Source: JAKPBU01 sp964425695 (GTDB lineage: Bacteria > Pseudomonadota > Gammaproteobacteria > Xanthomonadales > Xanthomonadaceae). Taken from it: a stretch of DNA of 64,000 nt. Of this stretch, positions 45,261-55,142 are shown piece after piece. The notes under the pieces were generated by a model. The model did no database searches. It saw nothing but the letters and a program-made list of their open reading frames with translations, and was not told where the DNA came from. The first letter of the stretch is position 1, and each line of letters starts with the position of its first letter. The position numbers and the translations under genes are program-made. Where the stretch lies: positions 220,059 to 284,058 of the forward strand of contig CAYRNF010000003.1 in NCBI GenBank assembly GCA_964425695.1. Direction: 5' to 3'.

Positions 45261-46337
45261 ATGCCACTGTGGAAGCGCCTCGGGTTTCTGGTCGTGTTCG
45301 TGGTGCCGGCGTTGATGCCGGCGGCCGCCTGGCTCGGTGCGCGCACCGGCTACCCGGACGCGATGGCGTGGTTTCCCCTGGTCTTCCTGTTCGTGCTGCT
45401 GCCGCTAGCGGACTACGCGCTGGGACACGATCCGCGCAATCCGCACCCCGAGCAGGTCGAGGCGCTGGAACGCGATCCGTGGTTCCGCGCCATGACCCTG
45501 CTGGCGCTGCCGGTACAGCTGGGCGTGCTGGCCTGGTCCGGCGCGCATGTCGTCCGCACCGACCTGGCTCCGGCGGGCATTGCCGGCTGGCTGCTGTCGC
45601 AGGGCATCGTCGGCGGCGTGCTGGCGATCAACGTGGCCCACGAACTGATCCACAAGGACACCCGCCCGGAGCGCGCCGCCGGCGGCGTGCTGCTGGCCAG
45701 CGTGGGCTACCACGGCTTCAAGATCGAACACCTGCGCGGCCACCACGTTCATGTGTCCACGCCCGAAGACGCTTCCAGCGCGCGCTTCGGGCAGTCGCTC
45801 TGGCATTTCCTGCCGCGCGCGCTGCTGCGCAACACCGCCAACGCTTGGCGTTTGGAGGCGCAGCGGCTCGCACGCCGCGGCCTTCCATGGTGGCACTGGC
45901 GCAACGAGCTGCTGAGCTGGACCGCGCTGTGGGCGGCGCTGGCGTGCGGGTTCGCCGCGTGGCTCGGCCCGGCCGGCGTGGCGTTCTTCGTGGCGCAGGG
46001 TTTGCTGGCCGCGTGCGCGCTGGAAATCATCAACTACATCGAACACTACGGACTGGAGCGGACGCAGCGTGCGGACGGCCGCTACGAACGCACCACCCAC
46101 CTGCATTCGTGGAATTCCGACTACCTGCTCAGCAACCTGTTCCTGTTCCACCTGCAGCGCCATTCGGACCACCACGAGACGCCGCGGCGCCGCTACCAGG
46201 CGCTGCTGCACCACCCCGACAGCCCGCAACTGCCGGGCGGCTATGCGGCGATGTTCGTGCTGGCGCTGTTGCCGCCGCTTTGGTTCCGGATCGTGGATCC
46301 GCGCGTGGCGCGATTCCGCACGGCCGCTACCCGGTAG
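45261..46337 (+). CDS. alkB: Alkane 1-monooxygenase-type (AlkB hydroxylase) membrane di-iron enzyme
   Basis: A 358-residue integral membrane enzyme with about six helices and the histidine boxes of the alkane hydroxylase/fatty-acid desaturase superfamily: HELIH (127-131), HLRGHH (157-162) and HSDHH (301-305), plus the AlkB-specific NYIEHYGL (about 258-265). These bind two irons that hydroxylate terminal methyl groups of alkanes or related chains. No rubredoxin gene is adjacent, so electron supply must come from elsewhere. It is divergent from miaA with 199 bases between. Substrate range cannot be read from the sequence. Not related to the DNA-repair AlkB family at 22685. Confidence 0.9.
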   Translation: MPLWKRLGFLVVFVVPALMPAAAWLGARTGYPDAMAWFPLVFLFVLLPLADYALGHDPRNPHPEQVEALERDPWFRAMTLLALPVQLGVLAWSGAHVVRTDLAPAGIAGWLLSQGIVGGVLAINVAHELIHKDTRPERAAGGVLLASVGYHGFKIEHLRGHHVHVSTPEDASSARFGQSLWHFLPRALLRNTANAWRLEAQRLARRGLPWWHWRNELLSWTALWAALACGFAAWLGPAGVAFFVAQGLLAACALEIINYIEHYGLERTQRADGRYERTTHLHSWNSDYLLSNLFLFHLQRHSDHHETPRRRYQALLHHPDSPQLPGGYAAMFVLALLPPLWFRIVDPRVARFRTAATR

Positions 46338-46347
46338 CAGCGGCGCA

Positions 46348-47241
46348 TCACTCGTCGGGCCAGCGGATCGCAGGCGTCGCCGTGGTGCGCGGCAGCGGCA
46401 CGGCTTCCACGGCGGACAGGACCTTCAGCGCATCCACGGTGGCCGCGACATCGTGCACGCGGAGCAGCCGGGCGCCGCGCTGCGCTGCGATCAGCGCGGC
46501 CGCGACCGAACCGTGGATCCGCTCGCGCGGTTCGCTGCGGCCGGTGAGTTCGCCGATGGTGCGCTTGCGCGACAGTCCGGCCAGGACCGGCACGCCCAGC
46601 TCGCCCAGGCGCTCCAGCCGCGCCAGCAGCGCCAGGTTGTGTTCGCGGGTCTTGCCGAAGCCGAATCCCGGATCCACCACGATCCGCTTCCGCTCGATGC
46701 CGGCCATCTCGCAGGCGAAGATGCGTTCGGCCAGGAAGCGGTGCACTTCGCCGACGACGTCGTCGTAGTCCGGCGCATCCTGCATGCTGCGCGGCTCGCC
46801 CTGCATGTGCATCAGCACCACGGGCACGCCGAGCGCGGCGGCGGCATCGAGCGCACCCTCGCGGCGCAGCGCGTACACGTCGTTGATCATGCCGGCGCCC
46901 GCGTCCACCGCGGCGCGCATCACCTCGGGCTTCGACGTATCGATGCCGACCGGAATCGAAAGCCGCCTGGCCAGCGCCTCGACCACCGGGACCGCGCGGC
47001 GCAGTTCCTCCTCCAGCGGCACGTCCTGCGCGCCGGGGCGCGTGGATTCGCCGCCTATGTCCAGCGCGTCGGCGCCCTCCTCGGCCAGCCGCAGGCCATG
47101 CGCGATGGCAGCCTCCAGCGTGTCGTGGGCGCCGCCGTCGGAGAACGAGTCGGGGGTGACGTTGACGATGCCCAGGACGCGTGGGCGGTCGAGCAGCAGC
47201 GTGCGGCCGGCGCAGTCCAGCCGTGGTGTGGTGTCGAACAT
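46348..47241 (-). CDS. folP: Dihydropteroate synthase
   Basis: A 297-residue FolP, joining pteridine pyrophosphate and p-aminobenzoate in folate synthesis; the target of sulfonamides. Signatures are GIVNVTPDSFSDGG (about 24-37), DIGGESTRPGAQDV, then MINDVYALR, VVLMHMQGEPRSMQ and VDPGFGFGKTREHN. Length is standard. It follows ftsH on the same strand, but a terminator and a repeat arm separate them. Confidence 0.97.
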   Translation of the reverse strand: MFDTTPRLDCAGRTLLLDRPRVLGIVNVTPDSFSDGGAHDTLEAAIAHGLRLAEEGADALDIGGESTRPGAQDVPLEEELRRAVPVVEALARRLSIPVGIDTSKPEVMRAAVDAGAGMINDVYALRREGALDAAAALGVPVVLMHMQGEPRSMQDAPDYDDVVGEVHRFLAERIFACEMAGIERKRIVVDPGFGFGKTREHNLALLARLERLGELGVPVLAGLSRKRTIGELTGRSEPRERIHGSVAAALIAAQRGARLLRVHDVAATVDALKVLSAVEAVPLPRTTATPAIRWPDE

Positions 47242-47274
47242 GCAGGCGGGACCGAGGTGGAAACGTCCCGCATT

Positions 47275-47297
47275 GTAGGAGCGCCTTCAGCCGCGAG
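47275..47297 (+). repeat. Single arm of the GTAGGAGCGGCTTCAGCCGC repeat family
   Basis: GTAGGAGCGCCTTCAGCCGC, continuing GAG, differs from the family arm by one base. It sits between the folP start and the ftsH terminator. No clear inverted partner is visible nearby. Confidence 0.75.
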
Positions 47298-47360
47298 CGC
47301 CTCAATGCCGCGGGGCTGTCGGAAACGCGCGCGGCCCACAACGCTTCTGCGGCAAAACGA

Positions 47361-47382
47361 AAGGCCGGGTTTCCCCGGCCTT
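47361..47382 (-). terminator. Intrinsic terminator of ftsH
   Basis: On the minus strand AAGGCCGGG and CCCGGCCTT pair around a GAAA loop and are followed by TCGTTTT. It starts about 25 bases beyond the ftsH stop. Confidence 0.85.
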
Positions 47383-47407
47383 CGTGCAAGAGAACCCGGT
47401 CGCGGCC

Positions 47408-49306
<1,899 letters not shown>

Positions 49307-49369
49307 CCTGTTGTCCCGCGCGGGGCCCTGCGGCCCGGCCACCTTACTAAATGGAACGCACTTCCGGCT

Positions 49370-50026
49370 TCATCCGGCCTGCTTCATCTGCGCCAGCTTG
49401 CCCTGCGCCAGCGCATACACCTCCGGCGAGCGCTTGCGCGAGGCGGCCGGCTTGCGGATCGCCACCTTGGCGTACCGCCGCCGCAGCTCCCGCACGTAAT
49501 CGTCGAACCCGACGCCCTGGAACAGCTTGATCAGGAACGCGCCACCGGGCTTGAGATGGCGATCGGCGAAGTCCATCGCCAGTTCCGCCAGGTGCATCGC
49601 CCGCGGCTGGTCCACCGCATCCACACCGCTTTTATTGGGGGCCATGTCCGACAGCACAAGGTCCACCGGTAGCCCGTCCAGCGCGGCTTCCAGCTGCGAT
49701 AGGACGGCATCCTCCCTGAAATCGCCATGAAGGAAGTCCACGCCGGCAAGCGAGGGCATCTCCAGGATGTCCAGCGCGATCACCCGACCCGGCTGCGACG
49801 GGCCGATCCGGTCGAGTTCCTGCCGGACCCACTGCGACCACCCGCCTGGGGCCGCGCCCAGGTCCACCACCGCCATGCCCGGCTTGAGCAGCTGGTCGCG
49901 CGCGACCAGCTCTTCCAGCTTGTACGCCGCCCGCGAGCGCAGGCCCTGGGCCTGCGCCTTCTTCACGAACGGGTCGGAGAAATGTTCCCTGAGCCAGCGC
50001 TGGCTCGATTTGCTGCGGGTCGCCAT
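49370..50026 (-). CDS. rlmE: 23S rRNA (uridine-2'-O)-methyltransferase RlmE
   Basis: A 218-residue RlmE (FtsJ/RrmJ), the heat-shock methyltransferase that modifies U2552 of 23S rRNA. The SAM motif VVDLGAAPGGWSQWV lies at about 53-67. The catalytic K-D-K-E set is expected at Lys (KLEELVARDQLL region), Asp in VLSDMAPNKSG, Lys in FLIKLFQG and Glu near the C-terminal SPEVYALAQG. The start at ATG 50026 gives the conserved MATRSKSSQRWL. It precedes ftsH, the usual order. Confidence 0.96.
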   Translation of the reverse strand: MATRSKSSQRWLREHFSDPFVKKAQAQGLRSRAAYKLEELVARDQLLKPGMAVVDLGAAPGGWSQWVRQELDRIGPSQPGRVIALDILEMPSLAGVDFLHGDFREDAVLSQLEAALDGLPVDLVLSDMAPNKSGVDAVDQPRAMHLAELAMDFADRHLKPGGAFLIKLFQGVGFDDYVRELRRRYAKVAIRKPAASRKRSPEVYALAQGKLAQMKQAG

Positions 50027-50109
50027 GCGGAAGCCAGTCGGTGGGCCGGACGGCCACGGTCGCGCCTCGCATGATACGCTAAACGCCCGTTTTTCCTGCA
50101 TTTTTCCCT

Positions 50110-50415
50110 ATGCCAACGCAGTTGACCTCCGCCCAGACCCGTTTCCTGCGCGGACAGGCGCACGAGCTGAAGGCGATGCTGCAGGTGGGGGGCAAGGGCG
50201 TGACGGATGCGCTGCTGGCCGAGATCAACGGTGCGCTGGAACACCACGAGCTCATCAAGGTGAAGGTGGCGGGCGAAGACCGCGATGCCCGCGACGCGAT
50301 GATCGCGCAGATCGCCGAACGGACCGATGCGGCGCTGGTGCAGCGCATCGGCCACACCGCGGTGCTCTACCGCCCCTCGCGCGACAAGCGCCAGATCGTG
50401 CTGCCCAGGGCCTGA
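50110..50415 (+). CDS. yhbY: YhbY (CRS1-YhbY domain) ribosome-associated RNA-binding protein
   Basis: A 101-residue single CRM-domain protein. Motifs are FLRGQAHELKAMLQVGGKGVT, then IKVKVAG and a C-terminal HTAVLYRPSRDKRQIVLP. YhbY binds pre-50S ribosomal particles. It is divergent from rlmE across 83 bases, a widely conserved arrangement that pairs two ribosome-maturation genes. Confidence 0.95.
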   Translation: MPTQLTSAQTRFLRGQAHELKAMLQVGGKGVTDALLAEINGALEHHELIKVKVAGEDRDARDAMIAQIAERTDAALVQRIGHTAVLYRPSRDKRQIVLPRA

Positions 50416-50428
50416 CAAGGCGGCGACG

Positions 50429-50800
50429 ATGCAGTTGCACCTGGACCGCCCCGACCACGCGTTCGTGCTCCGCGGCGCCGACGGGCGCCATGCGCTGGTC
50501 AACGAGCGTCGGCTCGACACCAGCTTCGTCATCGCTCCGGACCGGCTGATCGAGGACTGGCCGGTGCGCGCCATCGATGCCCTGACCCTGACCGACTTGG
50601 AGCCGCTGCTGGCCCAGGCACCGGAGCTGGTGCTGCTGGGATGCGGCGATGTGCAGGCCTTTCCAGCCCCCGAGCTGCAGGCCGCCTGCCTGTCGCGCGG
50701 CGTCGGCCTGGAGAGCATGATCAACGCTGCGGCCGCTCGCACCTTCAACGTGCTGGCGGCCGAAGGCCGGCGGGTGGTCGCGGGATTCGTACTGGCCTAG
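50429..50800 (+). CDS. Mth938-like (DUF498, Xcc1710-type) protein
   Basis: A 123-residue protein of the Mth938/DUF498 fold, whose structural representative includes Xcc1710 of Xanthomonas campestris. Landmarks are NERRLDTSFVIAPDRLIEDW, PELVLLGCGDVQAFP and GLESMINAAAARTFNVLAAE followed by RRVVAGFVL. Relatives occur fused to or near complex-I assembly factors in other phyla; here the molecular role is unknown. It starts 13 bases after yhbY and is likely in one operon. Confidence 0.87.
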   Translation: MQLHLDRPDHAFVLRGADGRHALVNERRLDTSFVIAPDRLIEDWPVRAIDALTLTDLEPLLAQAPELVLLGCGDVQAFPAPELQAACLSRGVGLESMINAAAARTFNVLAAEGRRVVAGFVLA

Positions 50801-50870
50801 GTGCCCCGCCCGCGGCGGCGGCGGCGACTCGCCTGGCGACTCGATCCGGGCGCAGCACGCCGGAGCCCCG

Positions 50871-50931
50871 TCAGCACTTGGGGAGGTATTGAAGCGGATC
50901 CACCGGCTCGCGGTAGTAGCGGGTGAGCGGC
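50871..50931 (-). pseudogene. Fossil duplicate of the NlpD-like C-terminal tail
   Basis: Read on the minus strand this stretch encodes YYREPVDPLQYLPKC and a stop, closely matching the real end of the peptidase-like gene, YNGKPVDPLQYLPRR (51023-51070). The DNA is similar as well (GTGGATCCGCT-CAATACCT in both). It lies 90 bases beyond the true stop with a GC-rich hairpin between. It is most likely a remnant of a tandem duplication or of a lost second M23 gene. Confidence 0.6.
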
Positions 50932-50940
50932 CGTTGCCCG

Positions 50941-50998
50941 CGATCCCCGGATTGAGCGGCCGCGAACGCCCGGCGCGCTGCGCCGGGCCGGGGATCCG
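50941..50998. terminator. Extended inverted repeat after the NlpD-like gene
   Basis: An outer pair GATCCCCGG/CCGGGGATC and an inner pair GCCCGGCG/CGCCGGGC (50968-50988) can form a large hairpin. It may stop transcription of the surE operon or be part of the duplicated segment. No T-run is present. Confidence 0.45.
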
Positions 50999-51022
50999 CG
51001 CCTGCCGCAGCGGAATGGCGCC

Positions 51023-51874
51023 TCAGCGCCTGGGCAGGTATTGCAGCGGATCCACCGGCTTGCCGTTGTAGCGGATCTCGAAGTGCAGCATGTCGCGAGC
51101 CGCGCCGCTGCGCCCCATTTCGGCGATCTGCTGGCCGGCCTTGACCAGGGCGCCTTCGTTGACCAGCCGCGCGCGGTTGTGGCCATAGGCGGAAAGCCAC
51201 TGCTCGTTGTGCTTGACGATGATGAGCTCGCCGTAGCCCACCAGCCCCGAGCCGGAATACACCACCACGCCGTCGGCGGCAGCGCGGACCGGCTGGCCGC
51301 CGGTCCCTGCCACGTCGATGCCCTGCTTGGTCGGATCGCCGGACACGAAGCGCGCGATGAGCTGCCCGTCGGTGGGCCAGCGCCAGCCCAGGTTGGACGT
51401 GGCCGGCGCGTAGACCGGCGCGGGCGTGGACGAGGCCGGCCGCTGCGGCGCGGGCCGCCCGGAAGCCGTGGCCGGGCGCGATGCCACCGGCCGCTGCGGA
51501 TACGTGGTGCCGCCCGGGTAGAGCTTCAGGCGTTGCCCGGGATGGATCGTGTACGGCGGCGGGATGGCGTTCCACAGCGCCAGGTCCAACGCGGTGATGC
51601 CATTGTTGGTGGCGATGCGGTACACCGTCTCGCCGCGCCGCACGACGTGGGTCGCGCCGTATTTGGGTTTGGACACCTTCACCGCCGGCGCGGGCCGCGC
51701 CGCGCCGCTGCGCGGCCCCTGCACCACCCTGCTGCTGGCGCAGCCGGCAAGCAGCACGATGAAAGCGGCGATCGCGAGCGGCTTCGCCATGCGTGCGACC
51801 GGAGGAAAGCGTGTCGTGTCCCGGCCCGACGAGGGGCGAGGTTCGGGCGTGTCGCCTTGCATCCGCGCGTGCAT
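51023..51874 (-). CDS. LysM/M23 (NlpD/LppB-like) lipoprotein, murein hydrolase activator type
   Basis: A 283-residue protein. A lipobox LLAGC follows a hydrophobic stretch, a LysM domain binds peptidoglycan (THVVRRGETVYRIATNNG then HPGQRLKLYP), a Pro/Ala-rich linker follows, and an M23 domain closes the chain (QGIDVAGTGGQPVRAAADG to AARDMLHFEIRYNG). The full zinc ligand set of M23 is not evident (QGIDV where active enzymes have a His), which suggests an NlpD-like amidase activator rather than a protease. ATG 51874 has the strong site GGAAGGA; ATG 51790 would start at MAKPLAIAAF, right before the lipoprotein signal. Confidence 0.9.
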   Translation of the reverse strand: MHARMQGDTPEPRPSSGRDTTRFPPVARMAKPLAIAAFIVLLAGCASSRVVQGPRSGAARPAPAVKVSKPKYGATHVVRRGETVYRIATNNGITALDLALWNAIPPPYTIHPGQRLKLYPGGTTYPQRPVASRPATASGRPAPQRPASSTPAPVYAPATSNLGWRWPTDGQLIARFVSGDPTKQGIDVAGTGGQPVRAAADGVVVYSGSGLVGYGELIIVKHNEQWLSAYGHNRARLVNEGALVKAGQQIAEMGRSGAARDMLHFEIRYNGKPVDPLQYLPRR

Positions 51875-51889
51875 CGATCCTTCCAACGA

Positions 51890-52540
51890 TCAGCCGCCGG
51901 TCGCGCGCTGCATGAGCTCGCGCACGGCCAGTCCGCCACCGGTGATGAGGATACCGAAGTAGACGATGGTGGCGACGTTGGCCAGATGGCCGAGCAGGAC
52001 CGCGACGCCGTCGCGCTGGATGAAGCCGATCGCGTACAGCAACAGCGCGACGCCCGGCAGCGTGTTGCTGAACGGCACGAATCCGAACGGCGCCATCAGC
52101 AGCACCGCGGCCAGGATGAACGCGAGGTTGTTGAACAATCCAGCGGCGCGTCCGTCCACCAATGCACGCAGCCGGTGCGGACGGCTCACCCGCTCGAGCC
52201 TGCGCACCCAGGCCATGCCGCCCGACAGCGCCGGCCGCAGCTTGGCCGCGGGCAGCGACTTGTCGCGCAGGCGGCCCGGGATCCAGGGCGGCCTGCCCAG
52301 CAGGCGGCTGATCCCGATCAACAGGATCGCGCCGCCAAACACCGTGCTGACGCCGGGAATCGACACCGGGATCAAGAACACCAGCGTCAGCAGCGCGGTG
52401 AGCAGCAGCAGTCCGTCTTCGCCGAAGACATCGAGCAGCTCGCCCAGGGTGATCGAGTCCTCCGGCAGCTGTTCGATGATCGCGGCCAGCTGCTCGCCCA
52501 GCGACGCGTCGCGCGCCTGGGATCCACCGGCTTCGGCCAT
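51890..52540 (-). CDS. ExoD-family membrane protein (exopolysaccharide synthesis-like)
   Basis: A 216-residue membrane protein of the ExoD family. The N-terminus ASLGEQLAAIIEQLPEDSITLGE leads to four or five helices (LLLLTALLTLVFLIPVSIPG, NNLAFILAAVLLMAPFGFVP, TLPGVALLLYAIGF and a final helix). Rhizobial ExoD affects exopolysaccharide production; here the role is unproven. ATG 52540 has a strong site (AAGGAAGA). ATG 52558, overlapping the pcm stop by one base, would add six residues. It lies between pcm and the NlpD-like gene. Confidence 0.85.
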   Translation of the reverse strand: MAEAGGSQARDASLGEQLAAIIEQLPEDSITLGELLDVFGEDGLLLLTALLTLVFLIPVSIPGVSTVFGGAILLIGISRLLGRPPWIPGRLRDKSLPAAKLRPALSGGMAWVRRLERVSRPHRLRALVDGRAAGLFNNLAFILAAVLLMAPFGFVPFSNTLPGVALLLYAIGFIQRDGVAVLLGHLANVATIVYFGILITGGGLAVRELMQRATGG

Positions 52541-52557
52541 CGGGTCTTCCTTCGTCA

Positions 52558-53319
52558 TCAGTCCACCAGTCCGGACAGCAGCGGCACGAACACCACCTGC
52601 GCCAGGTTGTGTTCGGTCACGGCGCCGGCCGCGTCCTTGCGCAGCATCAGCAGCGACTGCGCGCCCGCGCCGCCCACCGGCGCCACCAGCGTGCCTCCGG
52701 GCGCCAGCTGCGCGGTCAGCGCGTCCACCAGCGCCGGCGCGCCGGCGGTGACCACGATCGCGTCGTAGGGGCCGTTTTCGGCCCAGCCGATGCGGCCGTC
52801 GTCGTGCTTGCTGCGGATGCTGAGGCCCAGCGAGCGGAACCGCTTGCGCGCGGTGCGCAGCAGGTCGCCGATGCGCTCCACCGTGTACACCTGCATGCCG
52901 AGCGCGGCCAGGACCACCGCCTGATAGCCGGAGCCGGTGCCGATCTCCAGCACCTTGGGCGCGCGCGACGACGCCGCCGGCGGCTCGAACGCCAGCGGCT
53001 GCAGCGTCTGCGGATGCAGCGCGGCGGGATCCATGCGTTCGAGCACGGCTTCGGTCATCTTGGCCACCACCCACGGCTGCGAGATGGTCTGGCCATGGCC
53101 GATGGGCAGCGCGTTGTCCTCGTACGCGCGCGCGGCCAGCGCTTCGTCCACGAACAGGTGCCGGGGCACGGTGCGGATCGCGTTGAGCACGCGCTCGTCG
53201 CGGATGCCGCCGCCCGGATGCGCGCCGGTGCGCAGGCGCTCGATCAGACGGTCGCGCACGCGCTGCGAGGTCATGCCGACCCCGATCGCTTCCGGCTTCA
53301 GTCGCAGGCCGGGACTCAC
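52558..53319 (-). CDS. pcm: Protein-L-isoaspartate O-methyltransferase
   Basis: A 253-residue Pcm, which methylates isoaspartyl residues to start their repair. GHGQTISQPWVVAKMTEA is the substrate loop, and the SAM motif is VLEIGTGSGYQAVVLAALG. YTVERIGDLLRTARKRF and YDAIVVTAGAP follow. GTG 53319 overlaps the surE stop by four bases and yields an N-terminus (SPGLRLKPEAIGVGMTSQR) like that of Xanthomonas Pcm. ATG 53274 is an alternative. About 20 extra residues (HPQTLQPLAFEPPAASSRA) precede the SAM motif compared with the usual sequence. Confidence 0.95.
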   Translation of the reverse strand: MSPGLRLKPEAIGVGMTSQRVRDRLIERLRTGAHPGGGIRDERVLNAIRTVPRHLFVDEALAARAYEDNALPIGHGQTISQPWVVAKMTEAVLERMDPAALHPQTLQPLAFEPPAASSRAPKVLEIGTGSGYQAVVLAALGMQVYTVERIGDLLRTARKRFRSLGLSIRSKHDDGRIGWAENGPYDAIVVTAGAPALVDALTAQLAPGGTLVAPVGGAGAQSLLMLRKDAAGAVTEHNLAQVVFVPLLSGLVD

Positions 53320-54098
53320 CGCGTGGACGTCAGCGCGTTGGCCAGGCCATCCACCCAGCTCGAGACCTGTTCCAGCGCCTGGTAACGGGTCAGGTCGACA
53401 TGGATCGGCGTGATCGAGATATGGCCGGTGCGCACCGCATGGAAATCCGTGCCGGGGCCGGCGTCCTGCTCGGGGCCGGCCGCGCCGATCCACCACCAGC
53501 TGCGGCCGCGCGGATCGTTCTGCTGGATGCACGGCTCGGCGCGGTGCCGGTTGCCCAGGCGCGTGACCTCGAAGCCGCGCACGTCTTCCCAAGGCACGTC
53601 GGGCACGTTGACGTTGAGGATGGTATCGGCGGGCAGCGGGTCGGTGACCAGCCGCGCCACCAGCTCGACCGCCGCGCGCGCGGCGGTCTGGTAGTGCTTG
53701 CCATCGTGGTCAGCGGTGCACAGCGACATCGCGATGGCGGGAAACCCCAGGAAGCGGCCTTCCATCGCCGCGGCGACGGTGCCGGAGTAGATCACGTCGT
53801 CGCCGAGGTTGGCGGTGTTGTTGATGCCGGACACCACGATGTCGGGCTCGACCTCGAGCATGCCGGTGATCGCCACGTGCACGCAGTCCGTCGGCGTGCC
53901 GTACACGCGCCAGCGGTTGGGTTCGCCCGCGCTGGCGACCCGCACCGGGGCATCCAGGGTCAGCGAATTGCTGGCTCCGGAGCGGTCGCGGTCCGGCGCG
54001 ACCACAAGGACATCGTGCCCGGCCTCGCGCAGCCCCTCGGCGAGGGCGCGGATGCCGGGGGCGTCGACGCCATCGTCGTTGCTGACCAGGACACGCAT
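53316..54098 (-). CDS. surE: 5'/3'-nucleotidase SurE
   Basis: A 260-residue SurE, a metal-dependent phosphatase of nucleoside monophosphates linked to stationary-phase survival. The N-terminal MRVLVSNDDGVDAPGI holds the metal-binding Asp pair. APDRDRSGASNSLTL carries the Ser/Asn active-site loop, and VVSGINNTANLGDDVIYSGTVAAAMEG completes the site. It heads the surE-pcm-ExoD-NlpD operon, the order common in gamma-proteobacteria. Its stop overlaps pcm. Confidence 0.97.
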   Translation of the reverse strand: MRVLVSNDDGVDAPGIRALAEGLREAGHDVLVVAPDRDRSGASNSLTLDAPVRVASAGEPNRWRVYGTPTDCVHVAITGMLEVEPDIVVSGINNTANLGDDVIYSGTVAAAMEGRFLGFPAIAMSLCTADHDGKHYQTAARAAVELVARLVTDPLPADTILNVNVPDVPWEDVRGFEVTRLGNRHRAEPCIQQNDPRGRSWWWIGAAGPEQDAGPGTDFHAVRTGHISITPIHVDLTRYQALEQVSSWVDGLANALTSTR

Positions 54099-54205
54099 GG
54101 ATCGTGGAATCGGCTTCCGGTTGGATCGCGGGCATCATAGCGGAACGGCCTTGCCGCCTGCCGTGCGCGCTGCCGACATCCGCCTGGAGCCGCTACGCTT
54201 GCGCC

Positions 54206-54790
54206 ATGGCCCGACAACGCAAGCCCGGCGAGCGCGACGATGCGGCATCCAGCGTGCCGCCACTGGACGATGGCGACGACGCGGCGCTGTTCCGCGATGC
54301 GATCGGCCCGGTGCGGCGGCTGCCCGAACGCGCACCATCGCCGGCGCCTCCGCGCCCGCGCCCGGCGGCGCGCATGGCGCAGCGCGACGAGGAAGCGGCG
54401 CGCAGCGACTTCGCGCGGCTGTTGTCGGGCGACGCGATCGAGGCCGGGGATTTCCTGGCGTACCGACGCGACCATGTGCCTGCGCGCGTGCTGCGCCGGC
54501 TGGCGCGCGGCGAGTACGCGGCCATGGACGAACTGGACCTGCACGGCGCCGACGCGCGCACCGCCGAGCGCCTGCTGCGGGAATTCCTGCGCCAGGCCTT
54601 GGATGCGGATGCGGCGTGCGTGCGGGTGGTGCACGGCAAGGGCACCGGATCGGGGACCGGCGTGCCCGTGCTGAAGAACCTGGTGGACCGCGTGCTGCGC
54701 CAGCGCGCGGACGTGCTCGCGTTCCATTCCGCGCCGCCCGCGCAGGGCGGCACGGGTGCCGTGCTGGTGCTGCTCAGCGCGAGGCGCTGA
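54206..54790 (+). CDS. Smr domain protein
   Basis: A 194-residue Smr (small MutS-related) domain protein. The N-terminal 80 residues are charged and Pro-rich. The Smr domain spans about 110-194 with the LDLHGADARTAERLLREFL motif (D-x-H), HGKGTGSGTGVPVLKN, and a final strand before SARR. Smr domains are nucleases acting on DNA or on ribosome-associated mRNA. It starts at ATG 54206, divergent from surE and converging on the lipoprotein gene. The specific substrate is undetermined. Confidence 0.92.
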   Translation: MARQRKPGERDDAASSVPPLDDGDDAALFRDAIGPVRRLPERAPSPAPPRPRPAARMAQRDEEAARSDFARLLSGDAIEAGDFLAYRRDHVPARVLRRLARGEYAAMDELDLHGADARTAERLLREFLRQALDADAACVRVVHGKGTGSGTGVPVLKNLVDRVLRQRADVLAFHSAPPAQGGTGAVLVLLSARR

Positions 54791-54802
54791 GCGAAGCGGT
54801 AG

Positions 54803-55030
54803 TTACTGGTCGGGCGTGCGCTTGGTGGGCATGTTGACCCACTGCAGGTAAATGCCGCGGCGGCGCGCGACGCGTTCGACTTGCGCGACATAGGCGCTGT
54901 CGGTCACGACCGAACCAGGTTTCTCGACCCGCGTAGGCGCGTTGTAGGACGCCTGTTCCTGCGAACTGGCGCACGCGGCCAACAGGCTGGTCGCAGCGAA
55001 TGCCACGGCGAACTTGAGCATCGGTTTCAT
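54803..55030 (-). CDS. Small lipoprotein of unknown function
   Basis: A 75-residue protein with a lipoprotein signal ending in LLAAC, followed by ASSQEQASYNAPTRVEKPGS and a C-terminal helix (VAQVERVARRRGIYLQWVN). It is probably anchored in the outer membrane. A strong ribosome-binding site (GGAGGAGG) stands before ATG 55030. I know no function. Confidence 0.82.
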   Translation of the reverse strand: MKPMLKFAVAFAATSLLAACASSQEQASYNAPTRVEKPGSVVTDSAYVAQVERVARRRGIYLQWVNMPTKRTPDQ

Positions 55031-55142
55031 ATCCCGTCCTCCTCCGCACGCCCCGGCCCCATGCCCGGGCATGCTTCGGCTTATACGCCGCGCCGTGCGC
55101 GGTGCCAGTGCCGGAACGGGCACTTCCGACAGGCGGCGCGAA

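Noticed and set aside
50871..51575. A 234-codon frame ending in the duplicated PVDPLQYLP tail as a real gene
   Set aside because: Its upstream part is out of frame with the true LysM/M23 gene and shows no domain; only the tail is meaningful, as a fossil.
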